6,643 nt of DNA from a bacterium. Lineage in GTDB: Bacteria; Patescibacteriota; Minisyncoccia; Phycocordibacterales; 2-02-FULL-43-11. The notes below the pieces were generated by a model that worked only from the letters and a program-made list of their open reading frames with translations, had not been told where the DNA came from and searched no databases. The stretch covers positions 1 to 6,643 of the forward strand of contig JAKAHN010000038.1 in assembly GCA_021814895.1 (NCBI GenBank), in the 5' to 3' direction. Positions 6,091-6,643 of this stretch are shown piece after piece; position 1 is the stretch's first letter, and each line of letters begins with the position of its first letter. Made by a program: the position numbers and the translations under genes.

Positions 6091-6136
6091 CTCATCACAA
6101 ACCACTTATCACAAATCACTTACTACTTATCACAGA
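6087..6136. repeat. Left flank repeat of the four-helix-bundle gene, with 14-bp tandem units
   Basis: Two adjacent 14-base units, TCACAAACCACTTA (6095-6108) and TCACAAATCACTTA (6109-6122), differ by one base and are followed by the half units CTACTTA and TCACAGA. The segment starts at the stop codon of the upstream gene. Its reverse complement resembles the segment at 6521-6554 beyond the next gene, forming an inverted pair around it. Confidence 0.7.
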
Positions 6137-6166
6137 AAAAAATTGTAAATAAAAAGATTTAGATTT

Positions 6167-6508
6167 TTGGATTGGAAAGTCTACCAACATGCCAAAGAAC
6201 TTTTTGCTGTTATTTTAAAGATTGTTACAAAATTACCGAAAGAATATCGTTATGAAATTGGTAGTCAGGCGGTCAGAGCTTCATTATCTGTTGTATTAAA
6301 TATCGCGGAAGGTTCTGGGAAAGGTTCGGACAAGGAACTTAATCACTTTTTTGATATTTCTCTCGGGTCACTATTTGAAGTTTTTGCTATAATTGATGTA
6401 ATGAGAGCAAATAAACTTGCGAGTAATGACGATTTTTTGACTGTAAGCAGTTATGTAGAAAGTATCGGAGATCAACTCGGCGGTTTCAAGAAAAGTATTA
6501 AAAATTGA
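6167..6508 (+). CDS. Four-helix-bundle protein (S23 / 23S rRNA intervening-sequence protein family)
   Basis: The 113-residue protein carries the hallmarks of the small four-helix-bundle family first known from intervening sequences of bacterial 23S rRNA genes: DWKVYQHAKELF at the start of helix 1, then QAVRASLSVVLNIAEGSGKG (34-53) with the NIAEG core, then FFDISLGSLFE (61-71) with the GS-x-x-E signature, and a final amphipathic helix. No enzymatic activity is established for the family; structures show pentameric helical bundles. No ATG precedes the conserved part. The frame is open back to a TAA at 6146, giving codons ATA-AAA-AGA-TTT-AGA-TTT before the TTG at 6167. RFRF before LDWKVY looks like genuine family sequence, so translation may begin further upstream (ATA 6149) or the original ATG may be lost. 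The TTG is used here as the only standard start. The gene stands alone between inverted repeats, not in an rRNA gene. Confidence 0.85.
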   Translation: MDWKVYQHAKELFAVILKIVTKLPKEYRYEIGSQAVRASLSVVLNIAEGSGKGSDKELNHFFDISLGSLFEVFAIIDVMRANKLASNDDFLTVSSYVESIGDQLGGFKKSIKN

Positions 6509-6520
6509 CCAGATTTTGTT

Positions 6521-6554
6521 CGGTGATAAGTTATGAGTTGTTGGTGATTAGTTA
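6521..6554. repeat. Right flank repeat of the four-helix-bundle gene
   Basis: The reverse complement (CTAACTAATCACCAACAACT, then CATAACTTATCACCG) resembles the left-flank segment beginning TTAACTCATCACAAACCACT and including ACTTATCAC. The two bracket the four-helix-bundle gene in opposite orientation, beginning 12 bases after its TGA. Confidence 0.6.
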
Positions 6555-6573
6555 GCCGACTGTAGGTCGGCTA
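6553..6573. repeat. GC-rich hairpin, 8-bp perfect stem
   Basis: TAGCCGAC (6553-6560) pairs perfectly with GTCGGCTA (6566-6573) around a TGTAG loop. No T-run follows on either strand, so it is not a standard intrinsic terminator; a REP-like intergenic hairpin is the better description, though it could still slow polymerase or protect the 3' end of the upstream message. Confidence 0.75.
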
Positions 6574-6576
6574 CGA

Positions 6577-6585
6577 TTATCCACA
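6577..6585 (+). promoter_or_regulatory. DnaA-box-like 9-mer TTATCCACA
   Basis: This is an exact match to the consensus DnaA box (TTATNCACA), located 27 bases upstream of a strong -10 element. No second perfect box was found nearby, so it is not evidence for an origin; it could be a DnaA-responsive operator of the downstream gene or chance. Confidence 0.4.
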
Positions 6586-6591
6586 ACCCTG

Positions 6592-6618
6592 TTGTTATAT
6601 TGAGGTTTATGTTATAAT
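6592..6618 (+). promoter_or_regulatory. Promoter with extended -10 (TGTTATAAT) for a gene beyond the window
   Basis: TG-T-TATAAT at 6610-6618 is a perfect extended -10 element. A weak -35-like TTGTTA lies at 6592-6597, with a 15-base spacer that is short but acceptable for an extended -10 promoter. Transcription would start near 6625, leaving an A-rich leader (AATAAAAAAAGG) running off the window edge. This is the clearest promoter in the window. Confidence 0.65.
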
Positions 6619-6643
6619 GGATAAGGAAAATAAAAAAAGGTCG

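Noticed and set aside
6095..6136. Possible CRISPR array
   Set aside because: The units are 14 bases and directly adjacent, with no spacers of unique sequence and no cas genes nearby.
6167..6508. Fragment of a 23S rRNA gene with an intervening sequence
   Set aside because: The flanks are AT-rich repeats and a membrane protein gene; no rRNA-like sequence is seen on either side.
6577..6585. Replication origin at the DnaA box
   Set aside because: Only one perfect 9-mer is present, with no cluster of boxes or identified dnaA/dnaN gene in the window.
6617..6643. ATG opening a frame MDKENKKRS to the window end
   Set aside because: The ATG overlaps the -10 element, so the promoter here could not produce an mRNA containing it; nine codons at a window edge give no coding evidence.
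1..6643. Alternative genetic code with UGA as Gly
   Set aside because: TGA ends two genes at natural family lengths and never occurs inside the recognised proteins.

Overview
The window looks like a fragment of a Patescibacteria (Candidate Phyla Radiation) genome, most likely Parcubacteria-like. The grounds are indirect: AT-rich DNA, a GyrA with short CPR-style spacing, a compact SAM methyltransferase beginning MFSDP, several small T4SS-pilin-like membrane proteins, an orphan four-helix-bundle (S23/IVP-type) gene, and intergenic spaces filled with AT-rich imperfect inverted repeats. All genes lie on the + strand. TGA is used as a stop (at 2457 and 6506) and no in-frame TGA occurs inside any gene, so the code appears standard; this argues against the UGA-recoding Gracilibacteria/Absconditabacteria.

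Layout: (1) 1-1773, the 3' two-thirds of gyrA, cut by the window edge. (2) 1800-1931, a long AT-rich imperfect palindrome whose right end touches the next start codon. (3) 1932-2459, a class I SAM-dependent methyltransferase. (4) 2460-2632, a spacer with remnants of GC-rich repeats. (5) 2633-3931, a membrane-anchored extracellular solute-binding protein with no transporter genes beside it. (6) 4049-6090, three consecutive genes for small secreted or membrane proteins with the two-helix TrbC/VirB2 (T4SS pilin-like) layout; the third carries three tandem copies of the domain in one chain. (7) 6149/6167-6508, a four-helix-bundle protein gene bracketed by inverted AT-rich repeats. (8) 6509-6643, a GC hairpin, a perfect DnaA-box 9-mer and a strong extended -10 promoter driving a gene beyond the window.

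Functionally, gyrA is housekeeping. The stretch 2633-6090 is the part with system-like character: an anchored solute-binding protein followed by five pilin-like domains in three genes, suggesting a cell-envelope assembly related to the reduced type IV secretion/pilus systems of CPR bacteria. That link is inferred from order and architecture; no VirB4 ATPase, VirB6 channel or ABC permease lies inside the window. None of the visible starts has a clear Shine-Dalgarno sequence, and family members of one AT-rich repeat occupy three of the intergenic spaces.
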